This document shows, piece after piece, positions 51,603 through 60,974 of a stretch of DNA of 64,000 bases. Source of the stretch: Streptomyces asoensis (lineage in GTDB: Bacteria; Actinomycetota; Actinomycetes; Streptomycetales; Streptomycetaceae); the NCBI RefSeq assembly GCF_013085465.1, contig NZ_CP049838.1, positions 868,001 through 932,000 of the forward strand, written 5' to 3'. How positions within the stretch are numbered: position 1 is the stretch's first letter; every line of letters starts with the position of its first letter. The notes beneath the pieces are model-generated. The model had not been told where the DNA came from and searched no databases. It saw only the letters and a list, made by a program, of their open reading frames with translations. The translations under genes and the position numbers were made by a program.

Positions 51603-51861
51603 GGACCCTTCGGTCCTTCCGCTGGCTGTGCGGGGCTCAGGGACCCCGGAAGGCATCGGTCACACCTTCTGCCTCCACGGCGTCCGGCGGTGCCGTTTCG
51701 TGCACTCCGGATTCGAAAGTCCGATGGAATTGGCCGTTTCGGACTACGGACCGTGCCGTTCCGGGCTAATACCCGTTCCCTGACTGCCGCTCGGCGGGCT
51801 ACTTCCGCTCACTCACGTCCGTTTTCGCCCGCTTGCGCCCGCCGCCCACGCCTCGCGCCGC

Positions 51862-53187
51862 TCAGTGCAGCGGCTTCTCCAGCACCGCCTTGCGGTGGCT
51901 GAACGTCTCGATGGAGTAGCGGCCGTGGTAGTTGCCCATGCCGCTCTCGCCCACCCCGCCGAACGGCAGGTCGGAGACGGTGAGATGGGCGAGCGGCAGA
52001 CCGTAGCCGAGACCGCCGGAGGAGGTTTCGGCGGCGATGCGGCCCCGGGTGTCGCCGGACTCGGTGAAGACGTACAGGGCGAGGGGCTTGTCGCGGTCGT
52101 TGATGAAGGCGATCGCCTCGTCCAGGCCTTCGACGGTGACGATCGGCAGGATCGGGCCGAAGATCTCCTCCCGCATCACGGGCGACGCGGGGTCGACGTC
52201 GGCGAGGACGGTGGGCGCGAGGTACTTGTCCGTACGGTCGTTGCCGCCGCCGACCACGATCCGGCCGGAGTCGAGCAGCGCGGCCAGCCGGTCGAAGTGG
52301 CGTTCGTTGATGATGCGGCCGTAGGCGGCGGAGGACTGCGGGTCGGTCCCGTAGAGCGTCTCGACCGCGCGGGTCAGCAGGGGTTCGAGGGCGGCGGCCG
52401 TATCCGGGTCGGTGAGGACGTAGTCGGGGGCGACGCAGGTCTGGCCGGCGTTGAGGAACTTGCCGCGGGCCAACCGGTCGGCGACGACGGAGAGATCGGC
52501 GTCGCGGTCGACGAACGCCGGGGACTTGCCGCCGAGTTCGAGGGTGACGGGGGTGAGGTGCTCGGCGGCGGCGCGCAGGACGACGCGGCCGACGGTGCCG
52601 TTGCCGGTGTAGAAGATGTGGTCGAAGCGCTCGGCCAGCAGGGCGGTGGTCTCCGGGATCCCTCCCTCGACGACGGCGACCGCGTCGGTGTCGAGATACG
52701 CCGGCAGCAGGTGGGCCAGTGCGGCGGAGGTGGCGGGCGCGAGCTCGCTGGGCTTGACGACCACCGCGTTGCCGGCGGCGAGGGCACCGACCAGCGGGGC
52801 GAGCAGGAGCTGCGCGGGGTAGTTCCAGGGCGCGATGACGAGGACGACGCCGAGCGGGTCGTACTGCGTCCACGCGGTGGCGTCGGCACCGAGGTGGGCC
52901 GGGACCGGGGCGGACTCGGGGCGCAGCCACGCGTCCAGGTGATCGAGGGTGTGGTCGATCTCCCGGACCGTGAAGTCGATCTCGGTGCGGTACGCCTCGG
53001 TGGAGCTCTTGCCCAGGTCGGTGTGGAGGGCGTCGGCCAGGTCGGCGCCCCGCTCCGTGAGCAGCTCGCGCAGGCGGCGCAGCTGCTCCGTGCGCCAGGC
53101 GACGGGCTTGGTGCGGCCGGTGCGGAACGTGGCGCGCAGCCGGGCTACGACGTCGGTGGGCTGCTCGGGAGTGGCGGCGGTGGTCAC
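51862..53187 (-). CDS. Aldehyde dehydrogenase (class 3-like)
   Basis: 441 residues, GTG start. Active-site Cys in NAGQTCVAPDY, Glu in LELGGKSPAF, and NAD-binding GTVGRVV/APWNYPAQL motifs. The length and missing C-terminal arm fit the class 3/coniferyl-aldehyde branch. Oxidises aldehydes to acids with NAD(P). It is single; a low-GC stretch around 53290-53330 with tgtatatgcc probably contains its promoter. Confidence 0.92.
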   Translation of the reverse strand: MTTAATPEQPTDVVARLRATFRTGRTKPVAWRTEQLRRLRELLTERGADLADALHTDLGKSSTEAYRTEIDFTVREIDHTLDHLDAWLRPESAPVPAHLGADATAWTQYDPLGVVLVIAPWNYPAQLLLAPLVGALAAGNAVVVKPSELAPATSAALAHLLPAYLDTDAVAVVEGGIPETTALLAERFDHIFYTGNGTVGRVVLRAAAEHLTPVTLELGGKSPAFVDRDADLSVVADRLARGKFLNAGQTCVAPDYVLTDPDTAAALEPLLTRAVETLYGTDPQSSAAYGRIINERHFDRLAALLDSGRIVVGGGNDRTDKYLAPTVLADVDPASPVMREEIFGPILPIVTVEGLDEAIAFINDRDKPLALYVFTESGDTRGRIAAETSSGGLGYGLPLAHLTVSDLPFGGVGESGMGNYHGRYSIETFSHRKAVLEKPLH

Positions 53188-53235
53188 GGTGCCTCACTGG
53201 GGTGCGCGGGCCTTGCGGCCCTGGGGTCTCGGTGC

Positions 53236-53290
53236 GAGCGGTCGGCTCGTTCTCGGAGCGGTCAGCTCGTTCTCGGAGCGGTCAGCTCGA
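53236..53290 (+). repeat. 20-bp tandem repeat between aldehyde dehydrogenase and ECF42 genes
   Basis: gagcggtcggctcgttctcg (53236-53255), a one-base variant (53256-53275) and a partial third copy (53276-53290) follow directly. They are 48-100 bases upstream of the aldehyde dehydrogenase start and could be part of its control region or a passive tandem duplication. Confidence 0.75.
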
Positions 53291-53339
53291 TGTATATGCC
53301 AACCATTCATGCACCAAAATACATTCCCGGGGGCGGCGA

Positions 53340-54539
53340 CTACTTACCGACGTCTTCGGTGAGCGCGCGTCTGCGCCGCTCGAGGAAGGACCGTTCCGCC
53401 GGGCTCTCGCTCAGCGCGAGGGCCGCCTCGTAGGCCCCCTCGGCCTCGGTGACCCGGTCCAGGCGGCGCAGCAGGTCGGCGCGGACCGCGTGCCAGACGT
53501 GGTAGCCGTCGAGGTCCAGTGCGTCGCCGAGGCCGAGGGCCCGGCCCGGGCCTTCCGTCTCCGCCACGGCGACGGCCCGGTTCAGCGCCACGACCGGGCT
53601 CGGAGCGAGCGCCATGAGCTGGTCGTACAGGCGCAGGATCTGCGGCCAGTCGGTGTCGGCGGCGGTCGGCGCGGCGCTGTGGACGGCCTGGATCGCGGCC
53701 TGGATCTGGTAGGGCCCGGGCCGGTTGCGGCGCAGACAGCGGCGGACGAGCGACTGCCCCTCGGTGACCAGGTCCCGGTCCCATCGGCCGCGGTCCTGCT
53801 CGGGCAGCGGTACGAGCGTGCCGTCGGCGTCCTCCCGCGCGGTCCGACGGGAGTGGACGAGCAGCATCAGCGCCAGCAGTCCGGTGACCTCGGGCTCGTC
53901 CGGCATCAGCTCGGTGAGGAGCCGGCCGAGGCGCAGGGCCTCGGCGCACAGGCCCGGGTCGCCCCCGTACCCCTCGTTGAAGATCAGGTAGACGACGGCG
54001 AGCACGCCGTTCAGCCGGTCGGGCAGGTCTGCGTCGCGCGGCACGCGGTACGGGATGCGCGCGTCCCGGATCTTCGCCTTGGCGCGGACCAGCCGCTGGG
54101 CCATGGTCGGCTCGGGGACGAGGAAGGCGCGGGCGAGCCGGGCGGTGGTGAGTCCGCCGAGGAGGCGCAGGGTCAGGGCGACCTGCGCCTGCGGTGCCAG
54201 GGCGGGGTGGCAGCAGGTGAAGATCAGGCGGAGCCGGTCGTCGCGCACGGGGCCCTCCTCCACGGGCGGCTCGGTGGCGTACAGCAGGGAGGCCTCGGCG
54301 TGCCGGGCGTCCCGGGTGGACTCCCGGCGCAGCCGGTCGACGGCCCGGTTGCGGGCGGTGGTGATGATCCAGCCGGCCGGGCTCGGCGGCACACCCGTCC
54401 GCGGCCAGCGCCCGACGGCCGTGGTGAAGGCGTCCTGTACCGCTTCCTCGGCGAGGTCGATGTCGCCGAGGAAACGGACCAGGACGGCCACGGCCCGGCC
54501 GTACTCCGCGCGGAACACGGCCTCGACGTCGAGGGGCAT
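53340..54539 (-). CDS. ECF42-type sigma factor with C-terminal TPR-like extension
   Basis: 399 residues. The N-terminal ~165 residues are ECF sigma region 2 and 4 ([40 protein letters not shown]). A long C-terminal domain (DUF6596/TPR-like: [34 protein letters not shown]) is typical of ECF42, which lacks a separate anti-sigma factor and is paired with YciI/DGPF proteins. The upstream YciI-like gene overlaps its start by one base. Confidence 0.92.
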   Translation of the reverse strand: MPLDVEAVFRAEYGRAVAVLVRFLGDIDLAEEAVQDAFTTAVGRWPRTGVPPSPAGWIITTARNRAVDRLRRESTRDARHAEASLLYATEPPVEEGPVRDDRLRLIFTCCHPALAPQAQVALTLRLLGGLTTARLARAFLVPEPTMAQRLVRAKAKIRDARIPYRVPRDADLPDRLNGVLAVVYLIFNEGYGGDPGLCAEALRLGRLLTELMPDEPEVTGLLALMLLVHSRRTAREDADGTLVPLPEQDRGRWDRDLVTEGQSLVRRCLRRNRPGPYQIQAAIQAVHSAAPTAADTDWPQILRLYDQLMALAPSPVVALNRAVAVAETEGPGRALGLGDALDLDGYHVWHAVRADLLRRLDRVTEAEGAYEAALALSESPAERSFLERRRRALTEDVGK

Positions 54540-54889
54540 CAGGCCTCGCCCATGAAGGGGCGCACCTCGATGGGAAGGGTGGTGGCCCAGGTCGCCCGCC
54601 GGCCCCAGTGCAGGGCGGCGTCCAGGTCCGGCGCCTTGATCAGGCAGATCCCGCCGAGGTACTCCTTGCCCTCGGCGTACGGCCCGTCGGTGACGAGGAC
54701 GTCGCCGCCGCCCGGCCGCAGCACGGTGGCCGTCTCCGGCCCGTGCAGCCCCCCGGCGAACACCCAGGCGTCGGCCTCGCGCAGCTCCCGGTGGAACGTC
54801 TCGAGGTTGCGGCTGATCTCCGTCATCCCCTCGGCCGACGGCGGCTCGCCGTCGCTGGGCGTGATCACGCTGAGCAGGTAGTACTTCAT
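54539..54889 (-). CDS. YciI/DGPF-domain protein
   Basis: 116 residues from ATG 54889. YCII-related fold: [15 protein letters not shown], and [21 protein letters not shown], where DGPY replaces the family's usual DGPF. These proteins are the conserved genomic partner of ECF42 sigma factors; the stop is shared with the sigma start (TGATG). The biochemical function is unknown. Confidence 0.92.
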   Translation of the reverse strand: MKYYLLSVITPSDGEPPSAEGMTEISRNLETFHRELREADAWVFAGGLHGPETATVLRPGGGDVLVTDGPYAEGKEYLGGICLIKAPDLDAALHWGRRATWATTLPIEVRPFMGEA

Positions 54890-54986
54890 GACGTCCTCCA
54901 TGTCTCGTGCCGTTCTGTCACCTCCTACACGAACGGCGGTCCCCCGGATCGACACCCCGCGCCACGGAACCGGAAGAATCCCGCCC

Positions 54987-56015
54987 ATGACCGCACCGCA
55001 CCCCCTCGTCACCCGCGCCCGCAGCCTCGCGGACGACCTCCTCGCCCCGCACGCCGAACAGGTCGACCAGGAAGAGGTGCCCATGAGCCACCTCGCGGAG
55101 ATCAGGCGCTCGGGCCTGCTCGGGCTGAACGCGCCGAAGGAGTACGGCGGGGCCGCGGCACCCGGTACGGTGCTGCGCGAGACGACGGAGATCCTGGCCG
55201 GGGCGTGCTGTTCGACCTGGTTCGTGCAGGCGCAGCACCACACCCCGGTGCAGACGCTGGCCAGGAACAAGGGCCCGGTGCGCGAGCGCCTGCTGGGTCC
55301 GCTGGCGACCGGTGAGCTGCTCTCGGGAGTGGCGTACGCGCACCTGCGGGCGTACCCGCGCATCCCCGTCCGGGTCACCCGGGAGCGGACCGGCCGGCGC
55401 TTCGACGGGACGGTCCCCTGGTACACGGGGTGGGGCCTGAACGACGTGCTGCTGCTCGCCGGACTCACCGACACCGGCGAGGTCCTGTTCGCCTTCACCG
55501 AGGCGCGGGAGCAGCCGGGTCTGCGGGCCTCGGCCCCGCTGCGCCTCGCCGCCCTCACCGCGGCCCGCACGGTCTCCCTGGAACTGGACGGCCTGTGGCT
55601 CCCGGAGGAGGCGGTCGCGCTGCGCACCCCGCACGAGCGCTGGTCGGCGGCGGACCGTCTCCACACGGTGAACGCCAACCCGGCGGTCTTCGGAATCACT
55701 GAGGCGGCGCTGACCCTGCTGGACGAGGACACGGCGGCCCCGCTGCGCGCCCGTCTCACGGAGGTCCGCACCCAGGCCTACGCCCTCGTCGACGGTTCGG
55801 CGCCCCATGAGCACCTGGCGGACCGCCTCGCCCTGCGGACACAGGCGTCCGAGGTGATGCGAACGGCCACCACGGCAGCGGTGGTGACCGGCGGCGGCCG
55901 CTCCATGCTGCTGACGAACAGGGCCCAACGCCTGGCGAGGGAGGCCCTGTTCCTCATGGTCCAGGCCCAGACGCAGGAGTCACGGGCGGCTCACCTCGAC
56001 GCGCTGACCGGCTGA
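54987..56015 (+). CDS. Acyl-CoA dehydrogenase-like flavoprotein
   Basis: 342 residues from ATG 54987. N-terminal helices (IRRSGLLGLNAPKEYGGAA, TTEILAGACCSTWFVQAQHH) and a middle beta domain (DGTVPWYTGWGLNDVLLLAG) are of the acyl-CoA dehydrogenase type 2/HpaH-like monooxygenase family. I cannot locate the catalytic Glu with certainty. It may be an FMN/FAD monooxygenase or dehydrogenase. Divergent from the YciI-ECF42 operon (97 bases), so it may be a target of that sigma factor. Confidence 0.82.
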   Translation: MTAPHPLVTRARSLADDLLAPHAEQVDQEEVPMSHLAEIRRSGLLGLNAPKEYGGAAAPGTVLRETTEILAGACCSTWFVQAQHHTPVQTLARNKGPVRERLLGPLATGELLSGVAYAHLRAYPRIPVRVTRERTGRRFDGTVPWYTGWGLNDVLLLAGLTDTGEVLFAFTEAREQPGLRASAPLRLAALTAARTVSLELDGLWLPEEAVALRTPHERWSAADRLHTVNANPAVFGITEAALTLLDEDTAAPLRARLTEVRTQAYALVDGSAPHEHLADRLALRTQASEVMRTATTAAVVTGGGRSMLLTNRAQRLAREALFLMVQAQTQESRAAHLDALTG

Positions 56016-56037
56016 CGGGGCACGCACGCGATGCGGT

Positions 56038-57309
56038 TCACCGGTCGGCTTCCCGTCCGGGTCGCGTCACCGGTGCTTCCTCCTCCGGCTCCGGACCGCC
56101 GTTCTGCTCCTCGCGCGATTCACCACGGGATCCGGCGACGGCTCGCTCCCCGACAGCCGGTGCTCCGGTCGCGTCGGCCTGCCAGGGTCCGTCGTCCTCC
56201 ATGACGGCGGCGTTCTCCCGGTCGAGCACCTCGCCGGTCGGTCCGCCCACCTCCGACAGCGTCATCTGCGCGCGCTCGTCGACCAGGCGGGTCACCAGGT
56301 GCTGCGCGGCACCGAAGACCGCGGCCCAGGCGAGGACCTGCGCTCTGCTGTCCAGATCGCTGAGCCCCGGGACGAAGGCGCCTCTGATCAGCAGCACTCC
56401 GAGGAAGGCCGACAGGGCGCCGGTGGGGAACTTCAGCACCGCCGACGCCAGGGGCAGCATGTAGGGGGAACTCGTGCCCCGTATACGGCGCAGTGAGGCG
56501 ATGACGGTGAGTGCCGCGCCGGCCAGCCCGGCGATCTCGACCGTGAGGATGTCCCTCGGCAGGGCGTGGCTGCTGGGAGACTTGCCCGGCCGCCCGTGAG
56601 GATAGTCCATGCTCGGGCACACGACGTCCATCCCGCTCGCGTCACCCGGACCGGCTCCGGGCGCGAAGCAGAGGCTCAGCGAGCTGGGGGAGAACCAGCC
56701 GTAGAGGGCGAGGCCCGCCACGCCGAAAAGGACGACGAACGTGGCGGTCCACAGGATGTTGCGCAGGCTGCGGACCCGGGCCAGTTCGGCGTCGAGGCTG
56801 CTGTACGCGCCGTCGAGCGCCCGGACCATGAGCTGCCGGTCGCTCCGCGTCGGGTTGCCGGAGAGGATGTGCCGGATCCGCTGGGCGAGCCTGACGCGCT
56901 GTGGGTTGTCCTTGTCGAGATGGCGCTTGACCAAGGCCATGACCTCGCCGGCGCGGCCGACGGCCTCCGCGTCGGGCACCAGCTGGAGCAGCAGCACGTC
57001 GGCGCTGCGCAGATTCGACCAGACCCCTTCGCGGGCGGTCGAACCCGACCACAACCGCCGCCAGCCGAATCTCTCGTCCGCCGCGGCCCGGGCCTTTTCG
57101 AGATGGCCTCTCATTCCCTCGAGGAGGACCTTTCGGCCGTCGGGGCAAGGCCGGACCTCTTCGCGTCTCAACTGCACTTCGAGATAGACGAGGCGGGCCT
57201 TGGCCCGTGCCCGCCAGGGCGACCGCGGCGGTCGGGGACGCAGCTTCCCCGCAATCCCTCGGCGCGTACGGGCCGAGGGGTTCTCCGCGACCGCCACGGA
57301 AGCGCCCAT
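56038..57309 (-). CDS. Membrane protein of unknown function
   Basis: 423 residues from ATG 57309, which has GGAG 7 bases upstream; a GTG at 57345 would overlap the LysM stop but has no ribosome-binding site. N-terminal half soluble and basic (helical, ~1-165). Then four hydrophobic segments: LRNILWTATFVVLFGVAGLAL, a long extracytoplasmic loop with two Cys, EIAGLAGAALTVIASL, and GALSAFLGVLLIRGAF with AWAAVFGAAQHLVTRL. C-terminal tail acidic. I do not recognise it. It follows the LysM gene (29 bases) and likely acts with it at the envelope. Confidence 0.8.
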   Translation of the reverse strand: MGASVAVAENPSARTRRGIAGKLRPRPPRSPWRARAKARLVYLEVQLRREEVRPCPDGRKVLLEGMRGHLEKARAAADERFGWRRLWSGSTAREGVWSNLRSADVLLLQLVPDAEAVGRAGEVMALVKRHLDKDNPQRVRLAQRIRHILSGNPTRSDRQLMVRALDGAYSSLDAELARVRSLRNILWTATFVVLFGVAGLALYGWFSPSSLSLCFAPGAGPGDASGMDVVCPSMDYPHGRPGKSPSSHALPRDILTVEIAGLAGAALTVIASLRRIRGTSSPYMLPLASAVLKFPTGALSAFLGVLLIRGAFVPGLSDLDSRAQVLAWAAVFGAAQHLVTRLVDERAQMTLSEVGGPTGEVLDRENAAVMEDDGPWQADATGAPAVGERAVAGSRGESREEQNGGPEPEEEAPVTRPGREADR

Positions 57310-57337
57310 TGTTGATCTCCGTAGCCGCTCGGGCGGG

Positions 57338-57778
57338 CTATTCACTCATGTGGAGAGCGGGTACATGGAGCTTCTCCCACGAACCCCGCCCCGGAATGCC
57401 GTCGGCGTCGCTGCCGCTGAAGCCGAGTTTCTGCTGCCACTTGGCGTAGGACCTCCGATCGGCCTCGCTCCACTGGAGGTCGGGCTCGTCGGGATACGCC
57501 GAGCAGCCCTCCTCGATGAGACGCCAGCCCATGACCTCGATGATCGGGCTGCTCACGGACGACTGGAAGAAGTCCTTGCCCGGGAAGGGCTCGAACTCGC
57601 CGTCCGGCTCCTCACTCGGTGCGACCACGCGGACGCGGTCTCCCGGGTGGATGAGATTGACATTCTTGATCTGGGGGTTCCACTCCTTGATCTGGGCCAG
57701 GGACACATGGAACTTGGCCGCGATTTTGGCGAGCGAGTCGCCCGCCCTTACCACATAGAACTCCGATGTCGCATTCAT
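57338..57778 (-). CDS. LysM-domain protein with peptidoglycan-binding-like C-terminus
   Basis: 146 residues from ATG 57778 (57784 and 57817 possible; no strong ribosome-binding site). The LysM motif is SEFYVVRAGDSLAKIAAKF ... NPQIKNVNLIHPGDRV. The C-terminus (WSEADRRSYAKWQQKLGFSG, IPGRGSWEKL) resembles the peptidoglycan-binding repeat found in Streptomyces lytic enzymes. No signal peptide is evident. GC content is lower than neighbours and 15-bp direct repeats lie upstream, so it may be acquired. No catalytic domain is present. Confidence 0.82.
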   Translation of the reverse strand: MNATSEFYVVRAGDSLAKIAAKFHVSLAQIKEWNPQIKNVNLIHPGDRVRVVAPSEEPDGEFEPFPGKDFFQSSVSSPIIEVMGWRLIEEGCSAYPDEPDLQWSEADRRSYAKWQQKLGFSGSDADGIPGRGSWEKLHVPALHMSE

Positions 57779-57836
57779 ACGAACCATGCTAATGACGAAT
57801 CGAGAAGAATTCGACACGGACAGCCCCTGAGGCCAA

Positions 57837-57866
57837 GCCAGTTGAATGTTCGCCAGTTGAATTTTC
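57837..57866 (-). repeat. Two 15-bp direct repeats upstream of the LysM gene
   Basis: gccagttgaatgttc (57837-57851) and gccagttgaattttc (57852-57866) are adjacent; a third degenerate gattgaatt follows. They are AT-rich for this genome and lie 59-88 bases before the LysM start, where a regulator site is expected. Confidence 0.65.
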
Positions 57867-57928
57867 GATTGAATTGCTCACAGAATTCCCGTGCAGTCGT
57901 GGTGCGAGCGGAAGGGCGAGCGGACCCC

Positions 57929-59074
57929 TCAGCTCGCGAAGGGCACCTGCGCCGAGTGAGCGACGTCCGTGCGGAACGGATGCCGCCACAGCCCCTCCCC
58001 GGCCAGCCGGGGCAGCACGCCCTCCCCGAACCAGTACGCCTCCTCCAGATGCGGATACCCGGAGAGCACGAACTCCTCGATCCCCAGCGCCGCGTACTCC
58101 TTGATGAGCCCGGCGACCTCCTCATGGCTGCCCACCAGCGCGGTCCCGGCGCCGCCCCGGACCAGGCCGATCCCGGCCCAGAGGTTGGGATGGATCTCCA
58201 GCCCGTCCCGGCTGCCGCCGCCGTGCAACGCGAGCATCCGCTGCTGTCCTTCGGACTCGCTGCGCGCGAGCCCGGCCTGGACGGACCGCACGGTCTCCGC
58301 GTCGAACCCGGCGAGCAGCCGGTCCGCCTCCGCCCAGGCCTCCTCCGAGGTGTCCCGGGTGATGACATGGAGCCGGATGCCGAACCGGAGCGTCCGCCCC
58401 GCCTTCGCCGCGAGCCCTCGGATCCAGGCGATCTTCTCCGCGACCTGGGCCGGCGGCTCGCCCCAGGTGAGGTAGACGTCGACGTACTTCGCGGCGATCT
58501 CGCCGGCGATCGGCGAGGACCCGCCGAAGTACACCTCCGGCACCGGATCCGGCACCCGGGCCAGCTTCGCGTCCTCGACCCGGAGGTGCTCGCCCTCCAG
58601 GTCGACGGTCTTGCCCTCCCACAACTCCCTGACGATCCGGAGGAACTCACCGGTCCTGCGATAGCGGTCGTCCTTGTCCAGGAAGTCGCCGTAGGCCCGC
58701 TGTTCGTGGCTCTCGCCGCCGGTGACGACGTTGAGCAGGAGCCGTCCGCCGGTCTGCCGCTGGAAGGTGGACGCCATCTGCGCGGCGAGCGTCGGTGAGA
58801 CGAAGCCGGGCCGGAAGGCGACCAGGAACTTGAGCCGCTCGGTGTGCTGGCTGACCATCGCCGTGGTCAGCCAGGCGTCCTCGCACCAGGCCCCGGTGGG
58901 GGTGAGCACGCCCACGAAGCCGAGGTCCTCCGCGGCGCGGGCGATCTGGCTCAGGTAGGCGACCGTCGGCGGCCGGTCCCTTCCGGAGGCGGTGGCGGGT
59001 GTGCCGTGGCCACCGCCGACGACATGGCGGCTGTCGCCGTTGGTGGGGAGGAACCAGTGGAAGGTGAGGGACAC
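57929..59074 (-). CDS. ssuD: FMNH2-dependent alkanesulfonate monooxygenase
   Basis: 381 residues, the standard SsuD length. LLM-fold motifs are FHWFLPTNGDSRHVVG, LKFLVAFRPGFVSPTLAAQM, LLLNVVTGGE, and AYGDFLDKDDRYRRTGEFL. It cleaves alkanesulfonates to aldehyde and sulfite using FMNH2 and O2. It is the last gene of the sulfur-scavenging unit; the SsuE reductase in the unit supplies FMNH2. It could be a methanesulfonate (MsuD) enzyme instead. Confidence 0.92.
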   Translation of the reverse strand: MSLTFHWFLPTNGDSRHVVGGGHGTPATASGRDRPPTVAYLSQIARAAEDLGFVGVLTPTGAWCEDAWLTTAMVSQHTERLKFLVAFRPGFVSPTLAAQMASTFQRQTGGRLLLNVVTGGESHEQRAYGDFLDKDDRYRRTGEFLRIVRELWEGKTVDLEGEHLRVEDAKLARVPDPVPEVYFGGSSPIAGEIAAKYVDVYLTWGEPPAQVAEKIAWIRGLAAKAGRTLRFGIRLHVITRDTSEEAWAEADRLLAGFDAETVRSVQAGLARSESEGQQRMLALHGGGSRDGLEIHPNLWAGIGLVRGGAGTALVGSHEEVAGLIKEYAALGIEEFVLSGYPHLEEAYWFGEGVLPRLAGEGLWRHPFRTDVAHSAQVPFAS

Positions 59075-59167
59075 GAGGGGTCTCCGATCAGGAATGTCCG
59101 TCTGCCGGGGTGCCGTCCGGTGCGTTGCCGCACTGCTGGTTGGCGGGCCGAGGCGGTCCGTTGCGGG

Positions 59168-60352
59168 CTAGAGCAGGCCGTGGCGCGGCGGCCGGGTGCC
59201 GTTCAGCGCGAACCGTCCGAGGTGCTGGATCTTCCAGCGGGTCGGATCGTGCAGCGTGTGGGTGCGGGCGTCGCGCCAGTGCCGGTGCAGATTGAGGGAG
59301 TCGAGGGCGGACCGGGTGCCGGACACCTCGAACAGGGCGCTGGAGACCTCCACCGCCGCCCGTGCCGCCTGCACCTTCGCGGCGGCGACCGCGAGGGACG
59401 CCTCGGCGGCCGTGTCGTCGGTGAGATCGGCGCGCGCCGCGTCGACCGACCGGGCGGCCTCGCGCAGCAGCGCCTCCGACGCCCTCACCTCCAGGGCGAG
59501 TTCACCGAACCGCTGGATCAGCAGCGGATCCTCGGCGGCCGTCTCGACACCGCTCTCGAACCACGGCCGGCTCTTCGTCCGCACGAACTCCGCCGCCTCG
59601 GCGAGCGCGCCCGCGGCGAGACCCGCGTCGATCGCGGAGTGCAGCAACTGGGCGACCGCGCCATGGAGTTGCGGCCCCTCGAAGGTGAGGTGGTGCGGCA
59701 GGACACGGTCCCCCGGCACCGGCACGCCGTCGAGGCGGACGGTGCCGCTGGCCGTCGTCCGCTGACCCAGCCCGTCCCAGTCGTCGATCACGGTGAGGCC
59801 GGGCGCGCCGGACGGCACATACGCGACGTGCAGCCTGTCGTCCTCGGCACGGGCCAGCACCGGGATCCAGTCGGCGAAGAGGGCGCCGGTGGAGTAGTGC
59901 TTGACGCCGGTCAGGACGTACGAGCCGTCCGGCCGGGACTCCAGGCGGGTACGGATGTCCTGGATGTGCTTGCCACCGGCCTCCGACTGGGCGTTGCCGA
60001 AGCGCCGGCCGGCGAGCAGCTCGACGAAGAAGAACTTCTGTTGCTCCGCCGTGCCCTGACGGCGGATCACATTGACATAGGCGAAGTGGCTCTGCGGGAT
60101 CTGGGCGAGGCTGCCGTCGGCGGTGCCCAGCAGACGGAAGATCTCCGCGAGGGTCAGGGCGCTCACATCCGCCCCGCCGTGGTCGGCGGGGACGGTGACG
60201 GCGAGCAGCCCGGAGGCGGACAGCCGGTCCAACTCGGCGCGAGGCAGGCGCCGTTCGGTGTCACGGGTGGAGGCTCCCGCGCGGAACTCCTCGGCCAGCG
60301 AAGCGGCGACGGCGAGCGCCTCGGCGTCGTCGGCGATGACATGGGCTGACAT
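59168..60352 (-). CDS. sfnB: SfnB-family acyl-CoA dehydrogenase-like sulfur acquisition oxidoreductase
   Basis: 394 residues. N-terminal acyl-CoA dehydrogenase motifs are LLAVTVPADHGGADVS and QIPQSHFAYVNVIRRQGTAE; C-terminal LNLHRHWRDARTHTLHDP is typical of the SfnB/DszC-like branch. SfnB acts in dimethyl sulfone/sulfonate utilisation; its exact reaction is unclear. It lies 7 bases after ssuE and 93 before ssuD in one operon. Confidence 0.88.
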   Translation of the reverse strand: MSAHVIADDAEALAVAASLAEEFRAGASTRDTERRLPRAELDRLSASGLLAVTVPADHGGADVSALTLAEIFRLLGTADGSLAQIPQSHFAYVNVIRRQGTAEQQKFFFVELLAGRRFGNAQSEAGGKHIQDIRTRLESRPDGSYVLTGVKHYSTGALFADWIPVLARAEDDRLHVAYVPSGAPGLTVIDDWDGLGQRTTASGTVRLDGVPVPGDRVLPHHLTFEGPQLHGAVAQLLHSAIDAGLAAGALAEAAEFVRTKSRPWFESGVETAAEDPLLIQRFGELALEVRASEALLREAARSVDAARADLTDDTAAEASLAVAAAKVQAARAAVEVSSALFEVSGTRSALDSLNLHRHWRDARTHTLHDPTRWKIQHLGRFALNGTRPPRHGLL

Positions 60353-60359
60353 CGTGCGC

Positions 60360-60914
60360 TCAGCTCGCCGCGGCCAGGTACGGCGTCCGCCCGAGCGCGG
60401 CCGAGAACTGGTCGACGACGTGGGTGAGCGCCTCGGTGGCGGTCGGGGCGACCGTGATGGAGCCGTCCTCGTGGGCGGTGATGTCCTTGTCGAGGGTGAA
60501 CCAGCCCTGCACGATATGGGCCGCGCCCATGGAGTTGAGCACGGGACGCAGGGCGTAGTCGATGGCGAGGACATGCGCGGTGGAACCGCCGGTCGCCAGC
60601 GGCAGGACCGTCTTGCCGGTGAGGGCGTACTGCGGGAGCAGGTCGAGGAGCGCCTTGAGGACACCGGAGTAGGACGCCTTGTAGACCGGGGTGCCCACGA
60701 TGACACCGTCGGCGCGCGCGAAGAGCTCGGTGGCCTCGACGATCGCGGGGTGGCGGAAGTCCGCGCCGAGCAGGGCCTCGGCCGGGATGGTGCGGACGTC
60801 GAGCGGGATCACCTCGTGCCCCTGGACGGCGAGCCGCTGGTCGAGGTGGCGCAGCAGACGGCCGGTGCGGGAGGAGGCGGAAGGGCTGCCGGAGACGGAC
60901 AGGACGGTGGCCAT
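60360..60914 (-). CDS. ssuE: NADPH-dependent FMN reductase
   Basis: 184 residues. Flavodoxin-like fold: LSVSGSPSASSRTGRLLRHL, VIVGTPVYKASYSGVLKALLD and KTVLPLATGGS. It reduces FMN for the SsuD and SfnG monooxygenases encoded in the same operon. The start is preceded by a 60-base gap to a small remnant frame and 160 bases to sfnG. Confidence 0.92.
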   Translation of the reverse strand: MATVLSVSGSPSASSRTGRLLRHLDQRLAVQGHEVIPLDVRTIPAEALLGADFRHPAIVEATELFARADGVIVGTPVYKASYSGVLKALLDLLPQYALTGKTVLPLATGGSTAHVLAIDYALRPVLNSMGAAHIVQGWFTLDKDITAHEDGSITVAPTATEALTHVVDQFSAALGRTPYLAAAS

Positions 60915-60974
60915 GGGTCCTCTTTCGAAGGAGCCCGGAGCACCCCGGCAGGCGGGGCGCTCCGGTGGGAGCGG

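Noticed and set aside
51767..51772. A minus-strand GGGTAT hexamer upstream of the ECF cassette, considered as another SigB-type promoter.
   Set aside because: No GNNT element lies 14-16 bases upstream and the distance to the first gene is large.
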